Source: Methylocella sp.
GTDB lineage: Bacteria; Pseudomonadota; Alphaproteobacteria; Rhizobiales; Beijerinckiaceae
DNA: 64,000 nucleotides
NCBI GenBank assembly: GCA_037200525.1
Contig: JBBCGG010000001.1
Coordinates: 3,712,501-3,776,500 of the forward strand
Direction: 5' to 3'
In this document: positions 31,278 to 40,679 of the stretch, piece by piece
Layout of the letters: each line of letters opens with the position of its first letter
Position numbering within the stretch: the first letter of the stretch is position 1
Notes under the pieces: generated by a model
The model's database searches: none
Seen by the model: only the letters and a program-made list of their open reading frames with translations
What the model was told of the DNA's origin: nothing
Made by a program: the position numbers and the translations under genes

Positions 31278-31397
31278 ACCCGCATAAAGATGCCTTGGGC
31301 AAGGGCGCCTCAGCTGTGAAAAGTCGCGCCTGCCGCCGAAAACCGGCAAACCTGCAACGGCTGAACTCAGAGCATCATAGCGAACGGCGCGGCTCTC

Positions 31398-32864
31398 TTA
31401 ATAGGCGCGGTCGCGCATTACTTCGAAACAAGTCCTCAGTAAAATATTGAGATCAAGACCAAACGACCAATGATTGATGTACCAAAGGTCCAATTTGATG
31501 CGCTCGGCCATTTGCTCGAGGCGCCCGGTTTCGCCCCGCAACCCATTGACTTGCGCCCAACCGGTCATTCCAGGCTTCACATGGTGACGAAACGCGTATT
31601 TGGCGATCAGAACCTTATATTCGTTGTCATGAGCCAGCGCATGAGGCCGCGGCCCAACCAAAGACATATCGCCCATTAAAACGTTGAACAGCTGCGGCAG
31701 TTCATCCATGCTTGACCGGCGCAGAAACTGACCTACTCGCGTTACGCGGCGATCGCCTTTTTGCGCCTGGGTTATGGTGGCGCCATCTTCCAGGACCGTC
31801 ATCGACCGGAACTTGAAAATCACGAATTGCTTTGTGTTGAATCCGTTCCGGCGCTGCCGGAAGATGATGGGGCCGGAGCTATCAAGTTTGATGAGCACCG
31901 CGATCAGCGCAAAAAGCGGAGACAACATCACAATCGCAGCCAAAGCGCAGGAAAAATCCAGCGCCCGTTTCAAGGCCCTTTCCGTCGCCGTCAACGGCGC
32001 GCGCTGAAGCTCCAAACTAAGGGCGGGTCCGCTGACTGACAGAGTGCGCCGCCCAAGCACCGATCTGATTGTATAATCGGGCAATAAATGAGCCGGAAGC
32101 GGAGAGGCGCGAAGCCGTTCGCGAACCGTTTCAAGCAGCTCTTTGTTGCTCCACCGGAGCGCGACCACGAACTCATCTACCCCGCGCTCCCGCGCTTCAT
32201 GCAACGCCCGGTCGAGATCCACCAGCACGTCGTCCGAAGCAGGCCCCTTAGCATGCGACAATGAGACGCGGGCAACTTCGTTCAAACCAAAGTATCGGAA
32301 TAGCACAGCCGTGCTCAATCGGAGCAATTCCGCTGGTTCTCCGATGGTCACGACCCGGCGCCCCGGCAAACTTCCCGTCGCCATCAGCGACCGCGATGTC
32401 TTCTCCGCGAACCATCGGGCGAGGAGCAAAAACACGATCTGCAGCACCGCAGACATAATCATCGCCCCAGGGGAAAACGCGCTCTCCCCCTTCAGAAAAA
32501 ACAAGAATGTCGTGACGAACAGAGCGACAATAGCCCAAGTGACAAAAATGCGAGCCAAATATCCAGAAGGCGCAAGCAAGACCGGAAGACGATATAGGCC
32601 GCGCGAACTTGCCACATGGGCATAAAGTAGGCCTTCTGAGACGCCAACCGCGAGACAGACTTCGGTTCCGACGCTGTGTCCAGACCAGATATACTGATAA
32701 ATGACGCCGCCAAATACGCTTGCAAAAGTGATAATGAATACATCTAATAAAGCGGCGATTATTTCAATATTTTTATAAGAGATATATAATCTGGGAGCTT
32801 TCCCTCTACGCGCTTCAGCTTGGACCTCTGACTCCGCAATCTGACTCAAGCGATTAAAGTACAT
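31398..32864 (-). CDS. Polyprenyl glycosylphosphotransferase for exopolysaccharide (WcaJ/PssY type)
   Basis: Adds the first sugar phosphate to undecaprenyl phosphate in exopolysaccharide synthesis. The product is 488 residues. Several membrane helices lie in residues 30-165, followed by a soluble CoA-binding-like domain. The C-terminal bac_transf domain has ALKRALDFSCALAAIVML, FRQRRNGFNTKQF, MDELPQLFNVLMGDMSLVGPRP and HHVKPGMTGWAQVNGLRGET. This is the undecaprenyl-phosphate glucose phosphotransferase class; the sugar (glucose or galactose) cannot be told. No other polysaccharide genes adjoin it. The 5' side is an AT-rich gap. Confidence 0.92.
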   Translation of the reverse strand: MYFNRLSQIAESEVQAEARRGKAPRLYISYKNIEIIAALLDVFIITFASVFGGVIYQYIWSGHSVGTEVCLAVGVSEGLLYAHVASSRGLYRLPVLLAPSGYLARIFVTWAIVALFVTTFLFFLKGESAFSPGAMIMSAVLQIVFLLLARWFAEKTSRSLMATGSLPGRRVVTIGEPAELLRLSTAVLFRYFGLNEVARVSLSHAKGPASDDVLVDLDRALHEARERGVDEFVVALRWSNKELLETVRERLRASPLPAHLLPDYTIRSVLGRRTLSVSGPALSLELQRAPLTATERALKRALDFSCALAAIVMLSPLFALIAVLIKLDSSGPIIFRQRRNGFNTKQFVIFKFRSMTVLEDGATITQAQKGDRRVTRVGQFLRRSSMDELPQLFNVLMGDMSLVGPRPHALAHDNEYKVLIAKYAFRHHVKPGMTGWAQVNGLRGETGRLEQMAERIKLDLWYINHWSFGLDLNILLRTCFEVMRDRAY

Positions 32865-33070
32865 TTATGATCTCGCAATGTTCAGCAGGTCATATAATAA
32901 CCATTTAGCTACAATAAGTCTAAAAAATCAACCTAAAACCTATCGAGCATACGCGTAAGTGCGATAGAGCACGTTGGCGTTTAATTGCGAACGAACTTCT
33001 GGTTGCGGGCGGCTTTCCTACGGTTGCACTCCGCTGTGAATATTGTTTATTGACTCTCCTTCGCGGCGAG

Positions 33071-33095
33071 GCCGCGCAGCGATGATCTGCGCGGC
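33071..33095. terminator. Hairpin after thrS
   Basis: GCCGCGCAG (33071-33079) pairs perfectly with CTGCGCGGC (33087-33095) across a 7-base loop. It lies about 60 bases beyond the thrS stop on the minus strand. There is no T-run, so intrinsic termination is uncertain. Confidence 0.4.
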
Positions 33096-33153
33096 TGGCT
33101 GAGTGTGGACAGGCGGCTGCGAGTTTTGGCGGAAAGATGCCCCCGAGACGCGG

Positions 33154-35097
33154 TTAATGACGTCCTGTGCGGCCTACGTCTGGAGGCGTAGCTTCAGCGG
33201 CAAGCGCCTCGAGCGCGACATCAAGGCTCATCGACGTCTGGTCCGGGGATCCGAGCCTCCGGATGGAGACGGCGCCTTCGGCCGCCTCCCGTTTGCCGAC
33301 CACCAGCAGAACCGGGACCTTGGCGAGGGAATGTTCGCGCACTTTGTAGGTGATCTTTTCGTTGCGAAGGTCTCCCTCAACACGCAGCCCCAATTTCCGC
33401 GCCGCCGCGATGACCTTGAGCGCATAGTCATCGCCATCCTGCGTAATCGTGGCGACGACGATCTGCAAAGGCGAAAGCCATAAAGGCAGATGCCCGGCGT
33501 AATGTTCGATGAGAATGCCGGTAAAACGCTCCAGCGAGCCGAACACGGCGCGATGAAGCATCACCGGCGTTGTTTTCTCTCCGTCGGACGCAATATAGAA
33601 AGCCCCGAAGCGGCTCGGCAGGTTGAAATCGACCTGCGTCGTTCCGCATTGCCATTCGCGGCCGATGGCGTCTCTCAAAGTATATTCGAGTTTAGGACCG
33701 TAGAAAGCGCCTTCCCCCGGATTGATGGCGGTTTTGACGCCTCGCCCCGCGAGAGCGTCGAGCACCCGCGACAAGGCCGCCTCCGCTTTATCCCACGCCT
33801 CATCTGATCCGACACGCTTTTCCGGGCGCGTCGACAATTTGATTACTATATCTTTGAAGCCAAAATCTTCATAAATGGAGAGGATGAGGTCATTGACCTT
33901 GAGGCTCTCCTCCATGATCTGATCCTCGGTGCAGAAAATATGCGCGTCGTCTTGGGTAAAGGCGCGCACTCTCAAGACGCCATGCAGCGCGCCTGATGGC
34001 TCATAGCGATGCACCATGCCGAATTCCGCGATTTTCATCGGCAGCTCGCGATATGACTTCAAGCCATTCTTGAAAATCTGCAGGTGACCCGGGCAATTCA
34101 TTGGCTTCAACGCGAAAATCCGCTCGTCCTCAGTCTGAGTGATGAACATATTTTCGCGATAGGTCTGCCAATGGCCGGACGTCTCCCAAAGCGCGCGGTC
34201 AAGCACTTGCGGCGTATTGACCTCGAGATAGCCGCTCGCTTGTTGGCGCCGCCGCATGTAAGCGATCAGCGTCTGAAACAGAGTCCAGCCTTTTGGATGC
34301 CAGAAAATCGCGCCGGGACCCTCGTCCTGAAAATGAAACAGGTCCATTTCCCGTCCAAGGCGGCGGTGATCGCGTTTTTCCGCTTCTTCGAGCTGCGTCA
34401 AATAGGCCGCCAGCTCCTCCGGCTTGGCGAAGGCCGTCGCGTAGATGCGCTGCAGCATTGGGCGCGTCGAGTCGCCGCGCCAATAGGCGCCCGCAACTTT
34501 CATCAATTTGAACGCAGCCCCGATCTTGCCGGTCGAGGTCATATGCGGGCCACGGCAAAGGTCGAGCCAGTCGCCCTGCCTGTAAATCTTCAAATCTTCG
34601 CCGCCCGGAATGGAATCGACGAGTTCGACCTTGAAGGCCTCGCCACGGGTCTCGAACCATGATCTTGCCTGATCGCGGGTCCAGACTTCTTTGGCAAACG
34701 GCCTATCCTGCGCGATGATCTGCGCCATCTTCTTCTCGATCGCCGCGAAATCCTCCGGGGTGAAAGGCTCCGCGCGGTAGAAATCATAATAGAAGCCGTT
34801 TTCGATCACTGGCCCGATAGTTACTTGCGTGCCGGGAAAGAGCGATTGCACGGCCTCCGCGAGCACATGCGCCGCGTCGTGGCGAATAAGCTCGAGCGCG
34901 CGCGGATCATCGCGTCCAAGGAATTCGATCTTCGCGTCGCTCGCGATCGGATCAGAAAGGTCGCGCAAGGTCCCATCGAGCATCATCGCGACGGTGCGCT
35001 TGGCGAGCGATGGCGAGATGCTCTTGGCTATGTCGGCCCCGCTTACGCCAGGCTCGTAAGCGCGCGATGCGCCATCCGGGAAAGTCACGCTAATCAT
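33154..35097 (-). CDS. thrS: Threonyl-tRNA synthetase
   Basis: Charges tRNA-Thr. The product is 647 residues, normal. The TGS domain is at residues 1-62 ([20 protein letters not shown]), then the editing domain with HxxxH ([11 protein letters not shown]). The class II catalytic core has the zinc Cys in [10 protein letters not shown], the Hs in [10 protein letters not shown] context and [16 protein letters not shown], and motif 2 [13 protein letters not shown]. The anticodon domain is C-terminal ([13 protein letters not shown]). AAAAGGAGATG precedes the ATG at 35097. It is monocistronic. Confidence 0.98.
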   Translation of the reverse strand: MISVTFPDGASRAYEPGVSGADIAKSISPSLAKRTVAMMLDGTLRDLSDPIASDAKIEFLGRDDPRALELIRHDAAHVLAEAVQSLFPGTQVTIGPVIENGFYYDFYRAEPFTPEDFAAIEKKMAQIIAQDRPFAKEVWTRDQARSWFETRGEAFKVELVDSIPGGEDLKIYRQGDWLDLCRGPHMTSTGKIGAAFKLMKVAGAYWRGDSTRPMLQRIYATAFAKPEELAAYLTQLEEAEKRDHRRLGREMDLFHFQDEGPGAIFWHPKGWTLFQTLIAYMRRRQQASGYLEVNTPQVLDRALWETSGHWQTYRENMFITQTEDERIFALKPMNCPGHLQIFKNGLKSYRELPMKIAEFGMVHRYEPSGALHGVLRVRAFTQDDAHIFCTEDQIMEESLKVNDLILSIYEDFGFKDIVIKLSTRPEKRVGSDEAWDKAEAALSRVLDALAGRGVKTAINPGEGAFYGPKLEYTLRDAIGREWQCGTTQVDFNLPSRFGAFYIASDGEKTTPVMLHRAVFGSLERFTGILIEHYAGHLPLWLSPLQIVVATITQDGDDYALKVIAAARKLGLRVEGDLRNEKITYKVREHSLAKVPVLLVVGKREAAEGAVSIRRLGSPDQTSMSLDVALEALAAEATPPDVGRTGRH

Positions 35098-35495
35098 ATA
35101 TCATCTCCTTTTGCTCACTCGCCGAAACCAATCGGCGTAAGCTTGCTCGTCTGCGGCGGCGCGCCGCGAGCCGACGTCAATTTGTTTGCCCGTCCGGGCT
35201 TTACGGTTTTTAGGGTCTCGGCTCAAGGGCCCACGCGACAATGTCCGGACGGCGCTCGCTAACTTGTCCAATTTAAACAAAGCCAATGAGGCTTAGCTGC
35301 AAGGCGCAGCTTTAGCGTGGCCTTTCCGATTTGGCATGGGTCAATAAAGCGCCGCCCGCCTGAAAAGAACCGACATCATAAGCTGCACTTCATTATCACG
35401 GAATTGTGAACAGACGCGATAGCAAGCTGGTCTCTATCTCGCTTCTTATTCATACGCCATCACCAAGATTTGGTTTAAAATGACAAAATGTTTAC

Positions 35496-35522
35496 TCGTC
35501 ATATTGATTAACATCATGACGA
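35496..35522. repeat. 7-bp inverted repeat (candidate operator)
   Basis: TCGTCAT and ATGACGA are exact reverse complements separated by 13 bases, in AT-rich DNA about 270 bases before the LuxR-type gene. It could be a regulator site. Confidence 0.35.
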
Positions 35523-35609
35523 ATATCGTTAATTCATATTCGACTGCGCTCTGTTTTGTGCGTTAACGCACATCATCATAACTACTCTGGTGACATATAC
35601 AGTCTTTGT

Positions 35610-35711
35610 ATGGTGGGTGATGAAGAAATGAAGAATTGTATTATTTATTCCTCAGACCAGCCGGAACCGCAGATTAGATCAATTCTTAATTACAAATTTC
35701 AAGACAATTAA
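35610..35711 (+). CDS. Possible small ORF, 33 residues
   Basis: ATG at 35610 to TAA at 35709-35711. The peptide contains MKNCIIYSSDQPEPQIRS and is polar, without a signal peptide or membrane helix. A second ATG at 35628 would give 27 residues and has GATGAAGAA before it. It lies 78 bases ahead of the LuxR-type gene on the same strand. There is no family evidence, and it may be chance. Confidence 0.25.
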   Translation: MVGDEEMKNCIIYSSDQPEPQIRSILNYKFQDN

Positions 35712-35789
35712 ATAACTTTCGCCTCTCATTGGCGGCTAAATCCAAGGCGCTTTGGCTAAGCGCGTCCTATCAACCTCTTTGGCGTTGCT

Positions 35790-36482
35790 ATGACCCCTTT
35801 TGCAATGTATTTGGATGAAATTGATTTGGAATGCGAAGAGAAACGCGTCCTGTCGGCGTTCACGCGTAGGATCATCGAAATCGCGGCGCTGTCGCGCTGG
35901 GAAATTCTCGATGCGGAATCGCCCGACCCTCTCAATATGCTGTCTCAACCGGCGCTTCTGCTTGATATGGATGGCTTCGTCATCGATGTGAATAGCGCCG
36001 CAGCGGCCGTTTTCAACAATGATATCAGGGTTCGGGAGAGACGCCTCTTCGTTCGCGATCTTGAGGCGCGAAGCAAGCTGCGCATATACCTCGATCAATT
36101 CGGCCATGGGACGCAGCAAATTGCTCCGTCGCTCGAACCGATCATCATTCCGCGCCAGGATAAATTGCCGGCTCTGCTCCGCATCTGGCCGATTGAGGGT
36201 GCCGCGCGCTGGCCGTCCCGCGATGTCCGCGCATTGCTGACCTTGAATGCGTTGGGACCACGGCCCGGGCCCCCGGCGCCGATCCTGGCCAAAACATTCG
36301 GCCTGACGCCCTCAGAGGCGAAGCTCGCTTGCATCATAGCGCGCGGAGCCGGCCCCGACACCGCCGCGTTGGAGCTCAAGATTTCGCGAGAGACGGCGCG
36401 CAATCAATTGAAATCGGTATTCGCGAAAACGGCGACGCATCGCCAAAGCGAATTGGTGGCGCTGCTTTTGCAGGTTCGATGA
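35790..36482 (+). CDS. LuxR-type HTH regulator with PAS-like N-terminal region
   Basis: Transcription regulator of 230 residues. The N-terminal part contains LLDMDGFVIDVNSAAAAVF, typical of a PAS fold, and has no receiver domain. The C-terminal 65 residues form a GerE/LuxR helix-turn-helix: FGLTPSEAKLACIIARGAGPDTAALELKISRETARNQLKSVFAKT. No acyl-homoserine-lactone-binding signature is visible, so the ligand is unknown. It lies in an AT-richer stretch and converges on the DUF6197-like gene. Confidence 0.85.
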   Translation: MTPFAMYLDEIDLECEEKRVLSAFTRRIIEIAALSRWEILDAESPDPLNMLSQPALLLDMDGFVIDVNSAAAAVFNNDIRVRERRLFVRDLEARSKLRIYLDQFGHGTQQIAPSLEPIIIPRQDKLPALLRIWPIEGAARWPSRDVRALLTLNALGPRPGPPAPILAKTFGLTPSEAKLACIIARGAGPDTAALELKISRETARNQLKSVFAKTATHRQSELVALLLQVR

Positions 36483-36502
36483 AAGCGAAGCTAAAACCTG
36501 CG

Positions 36503-36544
36503 GCGCGAGTCGTCTATTGCCCTTACCAGGTCCAAGACTCGCGC
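36503..36544. repeat. 9-bp inverted repeat between convergent genes
   Basis: GCGCGAGTC (36503-36511) and GACTCGCGC (36536-36544) are exact reverse complements with a 24-base loop. It lies between the stops of the LuxR-type and DUF6197-like genes, so it may act as a terminator for both. Confidence 0.4.
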
Positions 36545-36590
36545 TTAGCTCGTAGATGACTGCGAGAAGCAGGCTGAGAACTGAGCGCCG

Positions 36591-37022
36591 CTATTCATGC
36601 GGCTCTTCTTGTCTTTCGATGCCGTAGACCTCGCGATTAATAGGCATCTCAACACGGGCGTCGCCGTCATCAGCTAAAAGCGATGCAATCACAGTCTGGA
36701 TTAATTTGACGGCGTCTTCCCCTGATGTCGCGACATCATCATTCCATCGCGTATAAGTGTTGTTGTAATCATATTTGTCGCGCAAAATCTGAGAGAATTT
36801 CTTTTCAAAAAATTTAAAATAAAAACCCTCATTATGCGGATCAATCGTCCGCCATGCTTCCACGAGAGCGCCGGAGAGACAGTAACTGGAGGCCAGATCG
36901 CTGTCTATGCCGCAGATCTTTCCGCCAGCGTCGCAACTCATTAAATATTTGTTCCAGCCTTTTTGCTGAAGAAGTTGCGTTGCCTCCGTAAGAACTTTAA
37001 TAATTTCACTATTCCTTACCAT
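36591..37022 (-). CDS. DUF6197-like hypothetical protein
   Basis: Protein of 143 residues. The layout (QQKGWNKYLMSCDAGGKICG, ASSYCLSGALVEAWRTID, YTRWNDDVATSGEDAVKLIQTVI) fits the DUF6197 pattern of a W-K/C-x segment, a Cys-L-x-GAL helix and a WND segment before a final helix. Its function is unknown. Codon use is AT-richer than that of the neighbours, which hints at horizontal gain. The ATG at 37022 has GAGAGGG five bases upstream. Confidence 0.65.
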   Translation of the reverse strand: MVRNSEIIKVLTEATQLLQQKGWNKYLMSCDAGGKICGIDSDLASSYCLSGALVEAWRTIDPHNEGFYFKFFEKKFSQILRDKYDYNNTYTRWNDDVATSGEDAVKLIQTVIASLLADDGDARVEMPINREVYGIERQEEPHE

Positions 37023-37034
37023 AATCCCTCTCAA

Positions 37035-37345
37035 CGGCTAACGCCGCGCTCGCAATTCTACACAGCTAGAACTGCGATGGTCTTATGCATGGATTCAACA
37101 TCATACGCTCAATAGAAGAAACAATATAATTAAAGTCGTGATGACTTGAGCGCTACCAATGGATGCGCGCCCTGCGCCTTGCCTCAGTATAACGGCCAAC
37201 GTAGACTGCGCTGCCCCCAATTGCGTCATCAAGCAACCACTGCGCGAAACGTTTTGAGCGAAACGAGACGGGATGCCCAGATTGGGCGTATCTTTAATTG
37301 ATGCGATGCGGCGATGCGCAACGCCGCGAGTGACGATAGAGACCG
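37035..37345. other. Intergenic region with no gene
   Basis: This 311-base gap lies between two divergent genes. I see two small palindromes, AAGTC-gtgat-GACTT at 37133-37147 and GCCCA-gat-TGGGC near 37275, and no gene, RNA or strong promoter. Confidence 0.5.
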
Positions 37346-38860
37346 ATGACGTCAGAAACTGAACTCAAATTCCTAATGTCCTTTGAAGATCTGCCGAAAG
37401 TGAAGCTCCTTCCAATGTTGCAGAGCGGCTTTTTGACGGGAAAAGCGAGACATAGCGAAACATGCTACTTTGACACGCCGGAGCGAGATCTTTGGAAATC
37501 TGGATTTAGCCTTCGAGTCCGCAAAATTGACCGTGATTTTATACAGACAGTCAAGCTAGAGACGTCTTCCAGCATCAAGCGAGGCGAGTGGGAGAGCAAA
37601 ATCGATCGAGCCGCTCCCGAGCTGGCAATTATCGACCATACGCCGCTTGCTGACGTCCTGAATGCGCGCATTCGCCAGAACCTGAAGCGGGCCTTCCAAG
37701 TCGACGTCGAGCGAACATCCTTCCTGCTGGACGCTCGCGACGCTGAAATTGAGGTCGCCTTGGATCAAGGTCAAATTCGAACCGATCCTCCTGGCGTCGC
37801 CGCGGCCAAAAGCGAAGCGCTCAACGTCTGCGAACTCGAACTTGAGTTGAAACGCGGCGACGCGGCCGCCGCATTCGCCCTCGCCCGGGTGCTGGCGACG
37901 CAAGCGCCGCTGCGTTTGAGCGTCATCAGCAAAGCGGAGCGCGGCCACCTTCTCGCCGAAGGCGCTTTCGGTCGCCCCGCGAAAGCTTCAAAGCCGCGCA
38001 TCAGCGCGGACATGACGGGCCCGCAGGCATTTAAGGCGATCTGCCGCGCCTGTCTGCACGATTTCATGCTGAACGAAGCCGGCTTGGAGACGCCCGACGC
38101 CGCCGAAGCCGTTCATCAGGGGCGCATCGCCGTGCGCCGGCTGCGCGCCTGCCTCTCGCTTTTCAAGCCGATAATTCGCGATGACGCCTATCCCAAAATT
38201 CGCGCCGATCTGAATTGGATTTCGCGCATTTTCGGCCTCGCCCGCGATCTCGATGTCATGCGGCCCGCGCCGAAGGCGGCCTCACAGCCTGAGATCGCGA
38301 CCCTGAGCGAATTTTCCGGCTGGATCGAAGCCGGGCGTCTTGCGGCCCACCAAACGGTTCGAGACGCCGTGGGCTCGCTCCGCTGGCGCATTTTCATGAT
38401 CGATCTTACGCAATGGATAGAGAATCGCGAAGGGCGGCCGCATGAACGCCTGGACGCAATGCCTTCGTTCGTCCGGACGCGCTTAAAAAAGCGACTTGAT
38501 TCTCTTGTGCGAAAAGGGCGTCGTCTTGAGAAGCTCGACTCGGAGTCGCGGCACAAGGTTCGAATAGAAGCTAAGAATCTAAAATATATGACTGAGTTTT
38601 TTCTCGATGTGCCGAGCGTCGCCGCCAGCAAGCCGCGCGGGAACCTCATTTTCTGGCTCGATGGGCTGCAGTCCGCCCTCGGCAAAGTGCGAGACGAAGA
38701 GGCCAGGGCCGCAGCGGTCGATGCGGCGATGCGATCATGGCGCAGCGGGTCCGAGAGCCTCGATCGGACCGCAATCCCGATCGCAAAAGAGTGGACCATG
38801 CCGCAGTGCGATGTCCGCAAACAAATGCGGAAGGCCGTTCAGAGTTATTCAAAATTGTAG
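37346..38860 (+). CDS. CYTH and CHAD domain protein
   Basis: Protein of 504 residues. The N-terminal CYTH domain (1-200) has the ExExK signature as ETELK, plus FDTPERDLWKSGFSLRVRK and CELELELKRGD. It is predicted to be a triphosphate-tunnel metalloenzyme, possibly an inorganic triphosphatase. The C-terminal CHAD domain (about 225-500) is helical with conserved His/Arg/Lys (VHQGRIAVRRLRACLSLF, HKVRIEAKNLKYMTEFF); CHAD domains bind polyphosphate. It lies upstream of a PPP-type phosphoesterase gene. Confidence 0.92.
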   Translation: MTSETELKFLMSFEDLPKVKLLPMLQSGFLTGKARHSETCYFDTPERDLWKSGFSLRVRKIDRDFIQTVKLETSSSIKRGEWESKIDRAAPELAIIDHTPLADVLNARIRQNLKRAFQVDVERTSFLLDARDAEIEVALDQGQIRTDPPGVAAAKSEALNVCELELELKRGDAAAAFALARVLATQAPLRLSVISKAERGHLLAEGAFGRPAKASKPRISADMTGPQAFKAICRACLHDFMLNEAGLETPDAAEAVHQGRIAVRRLRACLSLFKPIIRDDAYPKIRADLNWISRIFGLARDLDVMRPAPKAASQPEIATLSEFSGWIEAGRLAAHQTVRDAVGSLRWRIFMIDLTQWIENREGRPHERLDAMPSFVRTRLKKRLDSLVRKGRRLEKLDSESRHKVRIEAKNLKYMTEFFLDVPSVAASKPRGNLIFWLDGLQSALGKVRDEEARAAAVDAAMRSWRSGSESLDRTAIPIAKEWTMPQCDVRKQMRKAVQSYSKL

Positions 38861-39021
38861 AGGATCAAACCGTTCTGACTTTCCCTGCGCCAGAAAATGC
38901 TCTAACAGGCGGATACGGGCCGATGCCGCCGCTTGGTGCATTTCTGGCGAAGCCTTGGCCCTAAATCACCGGTGAACCCTTTGACAGACGCCTTTCAGTG
39001 CGGAAAAAGAGCGTTGCTCTG

Positions 39022-39765
39022 ATGTGGAAATCGCGTCGGTTCGGCGCCGCGCCCGCAGTTCCCACCCTCGTCCCCGATGGGCTCAGGATTTATGCGATCG
39101 GCGACATACATGGCCGCGCCGATTTGCTAGAAGAACTCCTCCTGCGGATCGACGCCGATCTCGAGCAGAATAGCGTCGCTGACTCCATTCAAATTTTTCT
39201 TGGCGATTATATCGATCGCGGGCCGAAATCTGCCGGCGTTCTGGAGCAGTTGATCCGCCGGGGGAAGACCCATCGCACCCTTTGCCTAAAGGGCAATCAC
39301 GAGGCCTATCTTTTGGATTTTCTGCATGATCCCGCCACGCTCAGGCCTTGGGGCCAATATGGAGGGTTGACCACGCTTTTATCCTATGGCCTCAAGCCAA
39401 GCCTCAACTCTAGCGAAGAAGAACAGGCCAATCTGGCCGCAGAGCTTGCGCAAGCCATGCCGCCAAGCCATCGCCAATTTATCGAAGCGCTGCCTCTGTC
39501 CTTCACTTCCGGCGATTTCTTTTTTGTTCACGCCGGCGTCCGCCCAGGCACGCCGCTATCGCGCCAGCGCGAAGATGATTTGCTTTGGATCCGAGACGAG
39601 TTTCTATGTCACGAAGAACCCTTCGAAAAGGTCGTGATTCACGGCCACACGCCGGTGCGCGAACCTGAGGTCCGGGAAAACCGCATCAATATAGATACGG
39701 GAGCCTATGCGACCGGCCGTCTGACCTGTTTGCGACTGGAGCGCGATGAAATTAGTTTCATTTAG
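39022..39765 (+). CDS. PPP-family metallophosphoesterase
   Basis: Calcineurin-like phosphoesterase of about 247 residues, resembling bacterial Ser/Thr phosphatases and ApaH-like enzymes. All metal motifs are present: GDIHGRADLLEELL, GDYIDRGPKS, KGNHEAYLLDF and the later FVHAGVRPG and HGHTPVREPEV. There is no signal peptide. The substrate (phosphoprotein or dinucleotide) is not readable. The ATG at 39022 is my choice; a GTG at 38998 is in frame. It lies 70 bases before a membrane protein gene on the same strand. Confidence 0.9.
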   Translation: MWKSRRFGAAPAVPTLVPDGLRIYAIGDIHGRADLLEELLLRIDADLEQNSVADSIQIFLGDYIDRGPKSAGVLEQLIRRGKTHRTLCLKGNHEAYLLDFLHDPATLRPWGQYGGLTTLLSYGLKPSLNSSEEEQANLAAELAQAMPPSHRQFIEALPLSFTSGDFFFVHAGVRPGTPLSRQREDDLLWIRDEFLCHEEPFEKVVIHGHTPVREPEVRENRINIDTGAYATGRLTCLRLERDEISFI

Positions 39766-39835
39766 ATTCTTCAAATTCGGTCTATTCTAATGCGGGCGCG
39801 CGACCAACGCCCTGGCTAAAGCGCAGGAACAAACG

Positions 39836-40588
39836 ATGAGTTTGGAAACGCCCCCCTCCGATTTCAGATTCATGCAGCAAGAGGCAAATCCACTGTTTCT
39901 GGCGGAGCCCTTAAATCTGCGGCTGAGTTTGCTGGCGTTTGGCAGCTTTCTCGCCTTATGCGGAATTTGGCTTCTGGCTCCTGCGCTAATTCTGCACAAG
40001 ACGATCGCTCTTCCTTCCGACCGAAATAGCGCCATTGCGGCCGAAGCCTATCGGCCGGCCGCGGTCCTTGCTGCGGAGATCGGCGGCGTCAGGGGAGATC
40101 TGTGGGCGCAAGCCGCCTTCACTGACGGCAGGCTCATATGGCCCGATCGCGCGACGGGCCCCGATCGCGCCAATCTCGCGCGGCTCGAGAGCGCCAAATC
40201 CAATGCCGAGGCTGGGCTGGCGCTGGCTCCGGTCAACGGCGCAGCTTGGCTTTTTCTGGCGCAGCTTCCAGTCGCGAAGCCAAACGCCGGGGACGCACGC
40301 ACGGCAACGCTTCTGGAGATGTCTTATTTCACCGCTCCGAACGATCTGGCGCTGGCTCCGATGCGCCTCCAACGCGCAATCACCTCCGGCGCGCTTTTGG
40401 ACAAGGATATCCAGGAGTTCGTCAAAAGCGATCTGCGCCTGATTTTGGCGTACCGGCCGCAACAGCAGCCCGCCATCGTCGCCGCCTATCGGTCCGCCTC
40501 GCCGCAGAATCAATCCGTTTTCGAAGGCCTCGCCGCCGAAGTAGATCCAGCTTTCGGACAATCCCTGCATGCGGGACCGCCGAAATGA
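39836..40588 (+). CDS. Hypothetical single-pass membrane protein
   Basis: Protein of 250 residues with one strong membrane helix at about 27-55 ([28 protein letters not shown]). A helical, Ala-rich periplasmic region follows, with [32 protein letters not shown], reminiscent of TPR-like helices. I do not recognise the family with confidence; similar proteins accompany exopolysaccharide genes in Rhizobiales. It ends 91 bases before icd. Confidence 0.72.
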   Translation: MSLETPPSDFRFMQQEANPLFLAEPLNLRLSLLAFGSFLALCGIWLLAPALILHKTIALPSDRNSAIAAEAYRPAAVLAAEIGGVRGDLWAQAAFTDGRLIWPDRATGPDRANLARLESAKSNAEAGLALAPVNGAAWLFLAQLPVAKPNAGDARTATLLEMSYFTAPNDLALAPMRLQRAITSGALLDKDIQEFVKSDLRLILAYRPQQQPAIVAAYRSASPQNQSVFEGLAAEVDPAFGQSLHAGPPK

Positions 40589-40679
40589 GGCGTTTCTCAC
40601 ATCTTTGAAGTCCTCTCATCCTCGTGGACCGGAGAGCCTGAGCTCCCAGATCCTCACCCCAGTCGAAAAGGTCGAAATA

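Larger units (their letters stand above)
35098..35789. other. AT-rich intergenic region between thrS and the LuxR-type gene
   Basis: This 692-base gap is clearly richer in A/T than the flanks. It contains a 7-bp inverted repeat at 35496-35522 and a possible 33-codon ORF at 35610-35711. The rest shows no recognisable gene or RNA. It probably holds promoters for both divergent neighbours. Confidence 0.6.
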
